Shown: positions 54,232 through 63,470 of the stretch, piece after piece
Layout of the letters: each line of letters starts with the position of its first letter
Position numbering within the stretch: the first letter of the stretch is position 1
Assembly: GCA_050258555.1 (NCBI GenBank)
Contig: JBLMZA010000071.1
Coordinates: 1-64,000 of the forward strand
DNA: 64,000 nt
Direction: 5' to 3'
Origin: CAISDA01 sp050258555
GTDB lineage: Bacteria > Bacteroidota > Ignavibacteria > UBA10030 > UBA8401
Notes under the pieces: generated by a model
Database searches by the model: none
The model's input: only the letters and a program-made list of their open reading frames with translations
Told to the model about the DNA's origin: nothing
Program-made: the position numbers and the translations under genes

Positions 54232-57200
54232 TTACAGACGGTCGAGCTCCTTCAGGCGCTCCTGCGCCGAGGCGGCCAGTTCCGGCACATGCGTCTGCTT
54301 GGCCACGTACTGATAGGCGTCCTTCGCCTTCTGCACCTGCTGCGTCTTCTCGTAGCATTCGCCCAGCCCGAAGAATGCGCGGGCGATCCAGACGCCGGCG
54401 GCCGGATACACGTATTTCACGCGCATGTAGGCGATCACGGCATCCTTGTAGTTGCCTTCGCTCTGCAGCGACAAGCCGATGCCGTACTGCGCTTCGGCCG
54501 CAAGCTCGTCGCTGCGATTGGCCGCAACGGTGCGGAAGTAGCGCGCGGCACTCTGCGCGCGGCCTGCCGTCTGCTCGGCCCAGGCAAGCGCAAGGCGGCT
54601 GCGGTCGGCCGCGGCGCTCTTCGGATACCGCGCCACGACGCTCTCCCACTGCTTCAGCGCGGCCGGCTGCTGCCCGGACTGCTTCATGGCGAGTCCCAGT
54701 TGATACGACGCCTCGGGCGCCTCGTCCGATTTCGGATAGCGCTCGATGAGCTGCGCGAACGCCCGGCCCGCGGCGTCATACTGCTTCATCTGCATCCCGA
54801 TCGAGCCCGATTCGAACAGCGCGCCGCTTGCCACCGATGAGGAGGCAAATTTCTCCGTCACGGTCCGGTACTCCTCGAGCGCGGCCTGCGTGTTCTGCTG
54901 CGCGGCATGCGACTTGCCGAGCCAGTAGTGCGCCGAGGCCGCAAGCGGACTCGAGGGATAGCGCGCGATGAACTGCCGGTACGACTCGATTGCCCGCGCG
55001 TAATTTTTCTCTCCGTAATAGAGCTCGCCTTTTTTCAGGAGCAGATCATCGGCCGACTTCGAGCCCGGATGCGAGGCGACGAAATCGTCGATCACGCGCG
55101 CCGCCTCGTCCGTCTTGCCCAGAAGCGAGAAGCAATACTGCATGCCGTTGACGGCGTCGCCTGCCACGGGCGACTGCGGATATTTTTCGACCACCGTGCG
55201 GTAGGCATTGATCGCGTCCTGATAGCGTTCGAGATTGTAATAGGCGTCGCCGATCGAATAATACGCGCGCGGCACATACTCGCTTCCCGAAAAATCCGCA
55301 ATGAGCGTCCGGAATTCCGCGACGGCGCGTTCGTACTTCTTCTGCTGGAAGTAGAGCAGTCCCATGCCGTACTGCGCGTCGTCGGCATACTGCGATTTCG
55401 GATAGCGGCGGATGAGCTCATGGAACGCATCGGCGCCTTCCGATTCCGATCCCGCGCGGTAGAGCGACTGTCCGAGCTGGTAATACGCGTAGTCGATCTC
55501 GGGATTGGCCGCATACTCCCTGATGGCCGCGCGATAGGCCGAGGCGGCCTTCTGAAATTCCTTTTGCGCATAACAGGCATCGCCCAGCCTCAAGCGGCTG
55601 TCGAAGGCGAAACGCCCGGCCGCACCGCTTTTAATCAGCCGTTCGAACGATCCCTCGGCAAGCGCGTACTTGCCGGTCTTCAGCTGCGTCCATGCGAGCC
55701 CGTACTGGGCATCGACGATCTTCTCATGCTTCGGATACTTTCGCACATATTGCGAATAGAAGCGCTCGGCTTCATTGAGCCTGCCTGCCTGGAAATAGCT
55801 TTCGGCCGCCCAGAACACGCCGTCGGCATATTTCGGATGCGCCGCATACTGGTCTGTGAACCGGTCGAAGAGTTTGGCGGCATCATCGAACTTTTTGAGC
55901 TTGAAAAAAGCCCACGCCTGCTGGAAGAGCACATCGCCCTTCAATGTGTCGTTGCCCGCGGCCTGCTTCTGCGCCGCCTTGAAGGCCTCGGCCGCGGCGT
56001 CGTAGTTCTTTTCGGCCAGGAGCGTCTCGCCGATCATGCGCTGTGCATCGGGGGCGGCGTCGCCCGAAGGATATTCCTTCACGGTCTTTCGGAAGAGTTC
56101 GAGCGCCTGCGCCGTCTTCTTCGCTTCGAAATAAATCATGCCCGCTTCATAGAGTCCGTTATCGGCCTCGTCGCCGCCGCGCGCTCCGACTTCGGCGTAC
56201 ACTTCGAGCGCCTGATCGGTTTTGCCGGCTAGCTGCAGCGTGCGGCCTTTGCGGAAGAGCGCCTTCTGCGCGATCTCATCGGTGCCTTTGGCGAGCTCTC
56301 CGAAGAGCTCGGCGGCGCGCTCGTACTGCTTCGTCTCTAAAAATGTCCATGCGTGCGAATACCGCGCCTCGCGCTCCAGCGCGTGTCCCGCATGACGCGC
56401 GATGAAGTCCTCATAGAGCGATCGGGCTTTCAGATAGTCCTCTTTGTTGAAATACGCCTCGGCGCGCAGAAACTCCGCGCGTGCGGCATCCGATGTGTCT
56501 GTCAGCGATGGAAGCGACTGATCGATGTGCCGGATGCACTCGTCGAATTTCCCGTCCTGGAAGAGGCACTCGGCGATGCGCACCGACGATGCCGAAGAAA
56601 GCGGACTCGACTTCTTCCCTTCCGTGATCTTTTTGTAGTAGCCGATCGCCTGGGCGAAATCCTTCTTCTGCTCCATCGCCCATCCGAGCGAATACGTGGC
56701 ATAATCGGCGAGGCGGTTCGAGGGATAGCGCTCGGCGCTCATCGTATAGTAGCGCACGGCATCGGGGATGTTGTTCAGTTTCAAAAACGACTCGCCGATC
56801 CAATAGGCGGCTTCGCCGGCCGCATTGCCGTCGGCAGGATCGATCGTCTTATAATCGGCAATCGCCTCCTCATAGGCGCCGAGGCGGAAATGCATTTCAC
56901 CGAGGCGCATGCGGGCATCGGCCGTGAGCTGATGGCGCGGGTAATCGCGGATGAAGCGCTGGTAGAGCGGAATGGCCGCGGCGTACTGCTGAAGGAAAAA
57001 CTGGGATTCGGCCGAAAGGAACAGAGCGTCCGCCTGGCGGATGCTCATCGGATAGTCGGCGATGAATTTCTGCAGCTGCTCATAGGAGAGCTGGTAGAGC
57101 TTGTCCTGAAACAATCCATAGGCGAACGTGTAATCGTGCTCTTCCTGCAGGTCGCCTGCAGCCTGCTGCTGCGCGAAAAGGGGCGCCGAGACGAGCGCAA

Positions 57201-57261
57201 GCATCACCATCACGCCCGATGCCGCTTTCCGCACAACAGAGATCAACCGTAAAGTTTTCAT
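54232..57261 (-). CDS. Large tetratricopeptide-repeat protein, periplasmic
   Basis: 1009 residues with a signal peptide (MKTLRLISVVRKAASGVMVML...LFAQQ), then more than twenty TPR units of the type YPKSxxADDAQYGMGLLYFQQKKY and FIxRYPSSPLAASAHYWLGKS. Such proteins (YbgF/CpoB, BamD-like) make protein scaffolds in the periplasm. It is the first gene of the TPR-barrel-SPOR-ExbB-ExbD-TonB set, all on one strand with small gaps. The ATG at 57261 is used because the signal peptide begins there; the frame upstream is open but atypical. Confidence 0.9.
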   Translation of the reverse strand: MKTLRLISVVRKAASGVMVMLALVSAPLFAQQQAAGDLQEEHDYTFAYGLFQDKLYQLSYEQLQKFIADYPMSIRQADALFLSAESQFFLQQYAAAIPLYQRFIRDYPRHQLTADARMRLGEMHFRLGAYEEAIADYKTIDPADGNAAGEAAYWIGESFLKLNNIPDAVRYYTMSAERYPSNRLADYATYSLGWAMEQKKDFAQAIGYYKKITEGKKSSPLSSASSVRIAECLFQDGKFDECIRHIDQSLPSLTDTSDAARAEFLRAEAYFNKEDYLKARSLYEDFIARHAGHALEREARYSHAWTFLETKQYERAAELFGELAKGTDEIAQKALFRKGRTLQLAGKTDQALEVYAEVGARGGDEADNGLYEAGMIYFEAKKTAQALELFRKTVKEYPSGDAAPDAQRMIGETLLAEKNYDAAAEAFKAAQKQAAGNDTLKGDVLFQQAWAFFKLKKFDDAAKLFDRFTDQYAAHPKYADGVFWAAESYFQAGRLNEAERFYSQYVRKYPKHEKIVDAQYGLAWTQLKTGKYALAEGSFERLIKSGAAGRFAFDSRLRLGDACYAQKEFQKAASAYRAAIREYAANPEIDYAYYQLGQSLYRAGSESEGADAFHELIRRYPKSQYADDAQYGMGLLYFQQKKYERAVAEFRTLIADFSGSEYVPRAYYSIGDAYYNLERYQDAINAYRTVVEKYPQSPVAGDAVNGMQYCFSLLGKTDEAARVIDDFVASHPGSKSADDLLLKKGELYYGEKNYARAIESYRQFIARYPSSPLAASAHYWLGKSHAAQQNTQAALEEYRTVTEKFASSSVASGALFESGSIGMQMKQYDAAGRAFAQLIERYPKSDEAPEASYQLGLAMKQSGQQPAALKQWESVVARYPKSAAADRSRLALAWAEQTAGRAQSAARYFRTVAANRSDELAAEAQYGIGLSLQSEGNYKDAVIAYMRVKYVYPAAGVWIARAFFGLGECYEKTQQVQKAKDAYQYVAKQTHVPELAASAQERLKELDRL

Positions 57262-57317
57262 ACGCTCACACTGGAAAAAATTATTGCACCATACTGTTGG
57301 CAAACGAACAGCACCGG

Positions 57318-57351
57318 GATGCGTGACGTTCACGGGTGAACGTCACGCATC
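57318..57351. terminator. Hairpin after the ferritin gene
   Basis: A perfect 16-bp inverted repeat (GATGCGTGACGTTCAC / GTGAACGTCACGCATC) with two bases between, 10 bases after the ferritin stop. No T run follows on either strand, so termination is likely but not certain. Confidence 0.55.
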
Positions 57352-57361
57352 TCACATCCTC

Positions 57362-57856
57362 TTAGTGCTTGCCGCGCATACCGAGCGCGCGGTCGACCAT
57401 CATCAGGGACACGGGCGCATCGCCCACCATCTTCAGCTGCTCGATCACATCCGAGGCGTTCTTCTCCTCTTCCACCTGCTCGTTCACGAACCACTGCAGC
57501 ATGAACTGTGTCGGGTAATCGGCTTCCTTCACCGCCAGCTCATAGAGCCCGGTGATCATCGAGGTGACCTTCTTCTCATGCGCGAGCACCGCGTTGAAAA
57601 GCTCGACGGGCTTTCCGAATTCCGTAGCGGGCTGCTCGATCGCCTGCAGCACCACTTTGCCGCCGCGGCTGTGTATGTAGTCATACAGCTTCAGGGCATG
57701 CTCGTTTTCTTCCCGGTACTGAATCTTGAGCCAGCTTGCCATGCCCGGCAGATTCATCGATTCGCAGTACGCGGACATCGCAAGATAAAGATAGGACGAG
57801 GCAAGCTCGGCCTGGATCTGCTTGTTCAATGCTTGTTCAACTGTTGTAGAGAGCAT
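57362..57856 (-). CDS. ftnA: Non-heme ferritin
   Basis: 164 residues, four-helix ferritin. Ferroxidase ligands: Glu17 in QAELASSYLYLAM, Glu50 and His53 in REENEHALKLYDYI, and Glu94 in the third helix; FVNEQVEEEKNA follows. It stores iron as a 24-mer in the cytoplasm and protects against Fenton chemistry. GGAAGGAG precedes the ATG. Monocistronic, bounded by hairpins or opposite ends. Confidence 0.96.
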   Translation of the reverse strand: MLSTTVEQALNKQIQAELASSYLYLAMSAYCESMNLPGMASWLKIQYREENEHALKLYDYIHSRGGKVVLQAIEQPATEFGKPVELFNAVLAHEKKVTSMITGLYELAVKEADYPTQFMLQWFVNEQVEEEKNASDVIEQLKMVGDAPVSLMMVDRALGMRGKH

Positions 57857-57918
57857 TCTGTTTGTTCTCCTTCCGTCTGTGTTTGAATATGGATATGAGT
57901 GAAGAATATTCCGTGCGC

Positions 57919-59934
57919 TCAGCCGAGTATCGACTTGGCGCGCGCAAGCACATTCGCCGTCGTGAATCCGAAATGCTCATAGAGCGCCTGATACGGTCCC
58001 GAGAGTCCGAATCCCTGCATTCCGATCACCTCTCCCGCATCGCCGACATACTTGTGCCATCCCATGGGAGAGCCGGCTTCGATGGCGAGGCGCTTTTTCA
58101 CCATCGGCGGAAGCACCGAGTCGCGATACTCCTTCGTCTGAGCTTCGAACAATTCCCACGAGGGCATGCTCACCACGCGCACCGACGCGCCTTCCTTCTT
58201 CAGCGCTTCATAGGCGCCGAGGGCAAATTGCAGTTCGGATCCGGTGCCGATCAGAATCAGCTCGGGCGTCTCGCTGGTCTGCGCCAGCACATAGGCGCCG
58301 CGCCGGACGCCTTCTGCCGGAGCATAGACGCTTCTGTCGATAAAGGGCAGCTTCTGGCGCGTGAGCGCCAATGCCACGGGACCCGTCCGATGCGTGAGCG
58401 CCGCGCGCCAGGCTTCGACTGTTTCACTTGCATCGGCCGGACGGATCACCGTGATATTCGGAATCGAACGCAAGGACGCCAATTGCTCGACCGGCTGATG
58501 CGTCGGACCGTCCTCGCCCAAGCCGATGCTGTCGTGCGTGAACACATAGATCGGCCGGATGCCCATGATCGCCGCCATGCGGATGGCCGGACGCATGTAT
58601 TCCGAAAAAATGAGGAACGTGCCGCCGTAGGGAATCATGCCGGACGTGAGCGCGATGCCGTTCATGAGCGAGCCCATGCCGTGCTCGCGTACGCCGAAGC
58701 GGATGTAGCGTCCGCCGTAATTCGACGGCTGAAAATCCTGGAATTCCTTGATGCGCGTGTTGTTCGAGGGCGTGAGATCGGCCGAGCCGCCGATCATCGT
58801 CGGCAGATGCGGCGCAATGGCCGCAAGAACCTTGCCGGAAGCCTCGCGCGTGGCCATCGTTCCGTTCTCGCTCGTGAAGACCGGCAGCGCGTCGATCCAC
58901 GCCGTGCCGAAGTTGCCGGCGCGCACGTCCGCGTACTCGCGCGCCAGATCGGGATATTCCTTCGCATACCGATCGAAGAGGGACTGCCAGTCGCGCTCGA
59001 GGCACTTGCCGTTTTCGATCGCCGTGCCGAATTGTTTTTTCACTTCATCGGGTATGAAGAACGATTTTTCCGGATCCCATCCGTACGCCTTCTTGGTAAG
59101 CGCCACTTCCTCTGTTCCGAGCGGAGAACCGTGCGAATCGGACGTGTCCTGCTTGTTCGGACTTCCGAAGCCGATGTGCGTCTTCACGCAGATGATCGAG
59201 GGCTTGTCCGTGACGGCCTTGGCTTCCGCGATGGCCTGGTTGATTGCGGCGATGTCGTTGCCGTCCGCGACCACGTGCACGTCCCAGCCGTAGCCTTCAA
59301 AGCGGCGGCGCGTATCGTCGGTGAACGACATGGTCGTCTTGCCGTCGATGCTGATGCCGTTGTCGTCGTAGAGATAGACGATGTTGCCGAGCTTCAGATG
59401 CCCGGCCAGCGACGCCGCCTCGTGCGAGATGCCTTCCATCAGGTCTCCGTCCGAGACGATCGCATAGATCATGTAATCGAAGAGCGCGTAACCGGGACGG
59501 TTATAGCGCGCGGCCAGATATTTTTGGGCGATGGCCATGCCGACGCCGTTGGCGAATCCCTGTCCGAGAGGACCGGTGGTGGTTTCGATGCCGCCTGTCA
59601 TGCCGTATTCCGGATGTCCGGGCGTGCGGCTCTCGAACTGGCGGAAGTGCTTCAGATCATCGATCGAGAGGTCGTAGCCCGTCAGATGCAAAAGGCTGTA
59701 GAGCAGCATCGAGCCGTGCCCGGCCGAAAGCACGAAGCGGTCGCGGTTGGGCCACTGGGGCTGTTCGGGATTGAAGCGCAAATGGCGCATCCAGAGCGTG
59801 TACGCCATCGGCGCCGCCCCCATGGGCATGCCCGGATGGCCTGAATTCGCCTTCTGCACGCCGTCGATGGACAGCGTTCTGATCGTGGTGATACAGAGAT
59901 CGTCGATGCGGGAATTCGGTTCGGAAGTGGACAC
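57919..59934 (-). CDS. tkt: Transketolase
   Basis: 671 residues, full-length. Thiamine diphosphate motif SDGDLMEGISHEAASLAGH through VYLYDDNG, pyrimidine-binding domain with FTHDSIGLGEDGPTHQPVEQLASLR, and a C-terminal domain. It transfers two-carbon units in the pentose phosphate pathway. The start is a GTG at 59934, supported by GGAG eight bases upstream; no better ATG exists nearby. It stands alone between ferritin and the bat genes. Confidence 0.97.
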   Translation of the reverse strand: MSTSEPNSRIDDLCITTIRTLSIDGVQKANSGHPGMPMGAAPMAYTLWMRHLRFNPEQPQWPNRDRFVLSAGHGSMLLYSLLHLTGYDLSIDDLKHFRQFESRTPGHPEYGMTGGIETTTGPLGQGFANGVGMAIAQKYLAARYNRPGYALFDYMIYAIVSDGDLMEGISHEAASLAGHLKLGNIVYLYDDNGISIDGKTTMSFTDDTRRRFEGYGWDVHVVADGNDIAAINQAIAEAKAVTDKPSIICVKTHIGFGSPNKQDTSDSHGSPLGTEEVALTKKAYGWDPEKSFFIPDEVKKQFGTAIENGKCLERDWQSLFDRYAKEYPDLAREYADVRAGNFGTAWIDALPVFTSENGTMATREASGKVLAAIAPHLPTMIGGSADLTPSNNTRIKEFQDFQPSNYGGRYIRFGVREHGMGSLMNGIALTSGMIPYGGTFLIFSEYMRPAIRMAAIMGIRPIYVFTHDSIGLGEDGPTHQPVEQLASLRSIPNITVIRPADASETVEAWRAALTHRTGPVALALTRQKLPFIDRSVYAPAEGVRRGAYVLAQTSETPELILIGTGSELQFALGAYEALKKEGASVRVVSMPSWELFEAQTKEYRDSVLPPMVKKRLAIEAGSPMGWHKYVGDAGEVIGMQGFGLSGPYQALYEHFGFTTANVLARAKSILG

Positions 59935-60030
59935 GGTCGTTGCTCCTTGCTTAAAAAAATGGAAATACGTGATACAAATCTATTCTATCAAGATACTTAT
60001 TTCACCGGTCAGATGAAAGAACGCCCCGTC

Positions 60031-60801
60031 TCAGATCGTCTCGACTTCCCCCTCCCTGATCCAGCCCACTTTGCCGTCGGCAAGGCGGATTTTCTTCCAG
60101 CCGTTGACCGTATCCATCATCTGGACCTTGACGCCGGTATGCAGCACGAACACGTCGTTCGATCCCGGATCGGGCGCGGATTTGATCGTGGAGACGTCGC
60201 TCATCACGATGCCGTAGGCGTTCGTCGAGGCGCGATAGGTATTGATGCCGTAGAATGCCGCCGAAACGAGGCACCAGAGCGTGGCGACAAGCCCGGCCAG
60301 AAGCGCGATGCGGCGGGCATTGAACGAGCGCGCATACATGAGCCAGGCGAAGCTCGCCAGCGCCAGAAGGAAGGAAATGTAGAGAAGCGCCAATTGCGTG
60401 CCGGGGGAAAACAATGCCAGGAGTCCCTCGGCCCAGCGATAGATGAAGAGCGTCGGAACGGGCTCGATCTTGTCGACGATCTTCAGGTTTGCATACTGAA
60501 GATTGAACTGGACGTCCTCGTCGTTCGGCGCAAGCTTATGCGCGCGCTCGTAGGCAAGGATCGCCTCGCCGAGCTTTCCGCTCCGGTAATAGGCGTTGCC
60601 GAGATTGAAATAGAGCTCGCTGTTTTCCAGTCCCGCATTGAGCACCGACTGGTACGCCTGTATAGCTTCGGGATATTTCTGCTCGAGGTAGAGCCGGTTG
60701 CCCTGATCGAAGAGCGCGCGCGCATCCTGCGCCTGGGCCGGAGAGGCCGCAAGCGCGCCGAGCATACAGAGGGAAAGAAGAACCTGCCTAGAGAGTGTCA
60801 T
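60031..60801 (-). CDS. batE: BatE-like TPR/SH3 membrane protein
   Basis: 256 residues: signal peptide (to about 24), two TPR units (ARALFDQGNRLYLEQKYPEAIQ, ENSELYFNLGNAYYRSGKLGEAI), two membrane helices near 130-155 and 165-185, and a C-terminal SH3b domain (VQMMDTVNGWKKIRLADGKVGWI). Matches BatE of Bacteroidota aerotolerance operons. It follows batD by 18 bases. Confidence 0.85.
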   Translation of the reverse strand: MTLSRQVLLSLCMLGALAASPAQAQDARALFDQGNRLYLEQKYPEAIQAYQSVLNAGLENSELYFNLGNAYYRSGKLGEAILAYERAHKLAPNDEDVQFNLQYANLKIVDKIEPVPTLFIYRWAEGLLALFSPGTQLALLYISFLLALASFAWLMYARSFNARRIALLAGLVATLWCLVSAAFYGINTYRASTNAYGIVMSDVSTIKSAPDPGSNDVFVLHTGVKVQMMDTVNGWKKIRLADGKVGWIREGEVETI

Positions 60802-60819
60802 TCGCCTTATTCCTGATAG

Positions 60820-62682
60820 TTACTTCAAAAACTCTTCCGCTTCCACAATAATAGCGCTGGCGTTGTCATACATCTTCCGCTTCTCGACCTGTTCGGCGCT
60901 TGCCGGCGCGTAGCGCGCGAATTCGCAGCTCTCGAGCGTCTCCTTGATGCGCGCGATCAGCTCCGGATTCATCCGCTTCTCTTCCAGGCGCTCGGTCACA
61001 TTGTCGATCGACAACTCCGCGCGGTCGATGCCGAGCCGGTCGGCCACATACGTCCAGAGCGCGCGCGAGACTTCCGTGTAGAAGGCGTCCTGGTTCGATC
61101 CCGCCATGAGCACGCTCGCATTCTTCAGGCGCTTTGCGGCGATCTTCATCGCGCGGCGCGAGCGGAACGAGACGATATCGGCCGTGTCTCGCGCCGTCTT
61201 GCGCCGATACACCAGAAGGCCGATGAATGCCGCCAGGGGAAGTCCGACCAACACCGCCGCCATTGCCGCCGGAACCATGCCTTCGCCTCTGCGGTGGAAC
61301 GAGCCTGCGGAGGATTTGATGAAGCGAATGTCCTGATTCAGTATCCGCACGTCCTCTTTCGACAAGCCGCCTGCGGCCGAGGCCGGTTCCGCCGAGCCTT
61401 TTTCGACATCGAGCGCGATCTCCTCGGTGCGCGCCGTCACGTACTGATTCTTTGCCGGATCGAAATAGGCGAATTCCAGAGGCGGAATCTTCTTTGCGCC
61501 GGGATAGCGCGGCACGATGAGCCATTCGAACGTCTTGCTGCCGCTGATCGTGGACCCGTTGCGATCGATCGACTCGGTCACCTTGGGATCGTATTTTTCG
61601 AAATCGTTCGGAAGCTTAATTTCCGGCGCTTCCAGAATCTTGATGTTGCCCGTGCCCGTGATGGTCGCCTTGAGCGACAAGGGCTCATTCGTCTTCACCG
61701 AGCGCTTGGCGATCGCGGACGAAAGCGTGAAGCGCCCCACGGCGCCCTTGAACGAGGGCGGCACATCCGATTTCGGAAGCGGCAGCACGGTGATCTTCGT
61801 GGGCTGCGTCCTGATCGTCACATTCTGCGTGCGGGCGTTGCCCATAAAGGGATCGTTGAAGAAATCATCGAAGATGTCTCCCGAGCGGCGGCGCGTCTGC
61901 ACCTGCACCTGGCAGGTGATCTCCAGCGGATTGATCTCGAGCGTGCCCGACTGCGTGGGAAACAGCGCGGTCGTCTTCATGACGCCGACTCTGTACTGCT
62001 TGCCGTTCACGGTTTCGTTCGTCAATTGGATCTGCTGCGGCGTGGCCAGATCCTCGCCCCAGAAGCCGGTCATGGTCGGCAGCTTGTTGATCGTATAGTT
62101 GATGATGTTGACGCGCGTGTAGATCTTGTATGTCACAGAAATCTGCTCGCCCTGCATCACCTTCGAGCGGTCGACGATGGCCCGGATGAAGAGATTGTCG
62201 CCCGCCTGCACTTCCTCATCGGCCTGTCCGCCGGAGCGCGCGTTCTGTCGCTGGCTCGAGGCCGAGCCCTTCACGACGGTGAGCTGTATGGGCTGCGTAT
62301 GCAGCGTCTTGCCGCCGGCTTCGACCGACGCCGCTCCGATCGTGAACGTGCCCGGCTCGCGCGCCTGAAGAATGTAGCCGTAGGAGACGGACGAGGAGAC
62401 CGAGCCGTTGATGATCTGCATGCTCGTCGACTGGTTGGGACCCGAGAGGATCATGAACTTGGAGAGATCGGGCAGTTTCAGGTTCTTGCCGCCGCCGGCT
62501 CCCCCGCCGTTCATCGTGAATTCGAGCGTGAACTGCTCGTTTGTCGCCACGGGATTCCGGTCCACCGTCGCCGTGAACGACTGCGCCCATGCGATGCCGG
62601 CCGAGAGCCATGCGGACAGAAACACAAAAAGGGCACGCCGAAGGGCTATGCCTGATGACTGCATTGTCGTCATAGTGTTCAT
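60820..62682 (-). CDS. batD: BatD-like protein
   Basis: 620 residues: signal peptide, tandem Ig-like periplasmic domains (SFTATVDRNPVATNEQFTLEF; later GRFTLSSAIAKRSVKTNEPLSLKATITG), one membrane helix near 490-515 (GMVPAAMAAVLVGLPLAAFIGLLVY), and a cytoplasmic helical tail. This is the BatD architecture; BatD with BatA/BatB VWA proteins is linked to oxygen tolerance and envelope integrity. Several ATGs lie at the start; 62682 is the most upstream that keeps a normal signal peptide. A GGGGCGAAG hairpin sits 10 bases before it. Confidence 0.88.
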   Translation of the reverse strand: MNTMTTMQSSGIALRRALFVFLSAWLSAGIAWAQSFTATVDRNPVATNEQFTLEFTMNGGGAGGGKNLKLPDLSKFMILSGPNQSTSMQIINGSVSSSVSYGYILQAREPGTFTIGAASVEAGGKTLHTQPIQLTVVKGSASSQRQNARSGGQADEEVQAGDNLFIRAIVDRSKVMQGEQISVTYKIYTRVNIINYTINKLPTMTGFWGEDLATPQQIQLTNETVNGKQYRVGVMKTTALFPTQSGTLEINPLEITCQVQVQTRRRSGDIFDDFFNDPFMGNARTQNVTIRTQPTKITVLPLPKSDVPPSFKGAVGRFTLSSAIAKRSVKTNEPLSLKATITGTGNIKILEAPEIKLPNDFEKYDPKVTESIDRNGSTISGSKTFEWLIVPRYPGAKKIPPLEFAYFDPAKNQYVTARTEEIALDVEKGSAEPASAAGGLSKEDVRILNQDIRFIKSSAGSFHRRGEGMVPAAMAAVLVGLPLAAFIGLLVYRRKTARDTADIVSFRSRRAMKIAAKRLKNASVLMAGSNQDAFYTEVSRALWTYVADRLGIDRAELSIDNVTERLEEKRMNPELIARIKETLESCEFARYAPASAEQVEKRKMYDNASAIIVEAEEFLK

Positions 62683-62692
62683 TCTAAATTGT

Positions 62693-62715
62693 GGGGCGAA
62701 GCGACGCTTCGCCCC
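62693..62715. repeat. Dispersed GGGGCGAAG hairpin repeat
   Basis: GGGGCGAAG-CGACG-CTTCGCCCC, followed on the plus strand by TGCTTCAACTT, closely like the unit at 4903 (TGCTTCATCTT). It lies in the 55-base gap between batC and batD, 10 bases before the batD start, inside an operon and without a T run, so here it is not a plain terminator. Confidence 0.85.
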
Positions 62716-62737
62716 TGCTTCAACTTCGTCGTTCCTG

Positions 62738-63451
62738 TTACCAGTCTTTTTCCACATTGGCGCGCACGGGCGCCTTCTTGCGCAGTTTCTTCTGCGTGTT
62801 CTTTTCCTCATTTCTCAGCGCCTCGAGAATGCGCGCTTCCTCTTCCTTCGACATGCGCCGCTCCTGCTGCTGCGCCTGCTGCTGTTGCTGCTGTTTTTGC
62901 TGATTCTGCTGCTGTTGCTGCTGCTGTTGCTTATTCTGCTGATCCTTCTTCTGCTGGTCCTTGTTATCCTTTTTCTGCTGCTGATTCTGCTGTTGCTGCT
63001 GTTGTTGCTGCTGCTTGAGCATCTCGAGCGCGTAGGCGAGGTTGTAGCGCGTATCGGCATCCGAGGGATTCAATTTCAGCGCCTGCTTGTAGGCTTCGAT
63101 GCCCTCGGCGAACTGCTTCGATTCCACATGCGCATTGCCGATATTGTGCCAGGCCTGCGCCTTCACCTTCTGATCGTTCGTCTTTCCCGCGGCCTCCTGA
63201 AAGCTCTTGATCGCCTCGTCGTAGCGCTGCTGCTTGGCCAGCGCGTCGCCGAGATTGAAGAGCGAATGCATCGACTCCTTGTCCTTCTCGAGTCCCTTGC
63301 GGTACTCGGCTTCGGCGTCCGAATACTTCTTTTCCTTGTAGAGCGAATTGCCCTCGTTCACGAGCGAACGCACGGACTGCGCCCCGGCGTCCGATGCGCC
63401 GCACAGAAGCGCAAGCGCGGCAATGCTGAGTTGAATGCGGAATTTCATCAT
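62738..63451 (-). CDS. batC: BatC-like TPR protein with poly-Gln tract
   Basis: 237 residues: signal peptide, three TPR units (about 28-140), then a Gln/Lys-rich stretch about 145-195 encoded by CAG/CAA-rich DNA, and a charged C-terminus (RMSKEEEARILEALRNEE). BatC is a TPR protein between BatB and BatD. The poly-Gln tract is prone to slippage, so its length probably varies. Two adjacent ATGs mark the start. Confidence 0.87.
   Translation of the reverse strand: MMKFRIQLSIAALALLCGASDAGAQSVRSLVNEGNSLYKEKKYSDAEAEYRKGLEKDKESMHSLFNLGDALAKQQRYDEAIKSFQEAAGKTNDQKVKAQAWHNIGNAHVESKQFAEGIEAYKQALKLNPSDADTRYNLAYALEMLKQQQQQQQQQNQQQKKDNKDQQKKDQQNKQQQQQQQQNQQKQQQQQQAQQQERRMSKEEEARILEALRNEEKNTQKKLRKKAPVRANVEKDW
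62865..63022. repeat. CTG/TTG (CAG/CAA) triplet-rich low-complexity tract
   Basis: Runs of CTG and TTG triplets on the plus strand encode the poly-Gln segment of BatC, broken by Lys/Asn/Asp codons. A coding microsatellite rather than a separate element. Confidence 0.9.
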
Positions 63452-63470
63452 CGTTGTCTTTCTATGGCCG

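Noticed and set aside
59934..60010. TAGATTTG upstream of transketolase, resembling the Bacteroidota -7 motif TAnnTTTG.
   Set aside because: No TTTG-type -33 element lies at the right distance, so the match alone is too weak.
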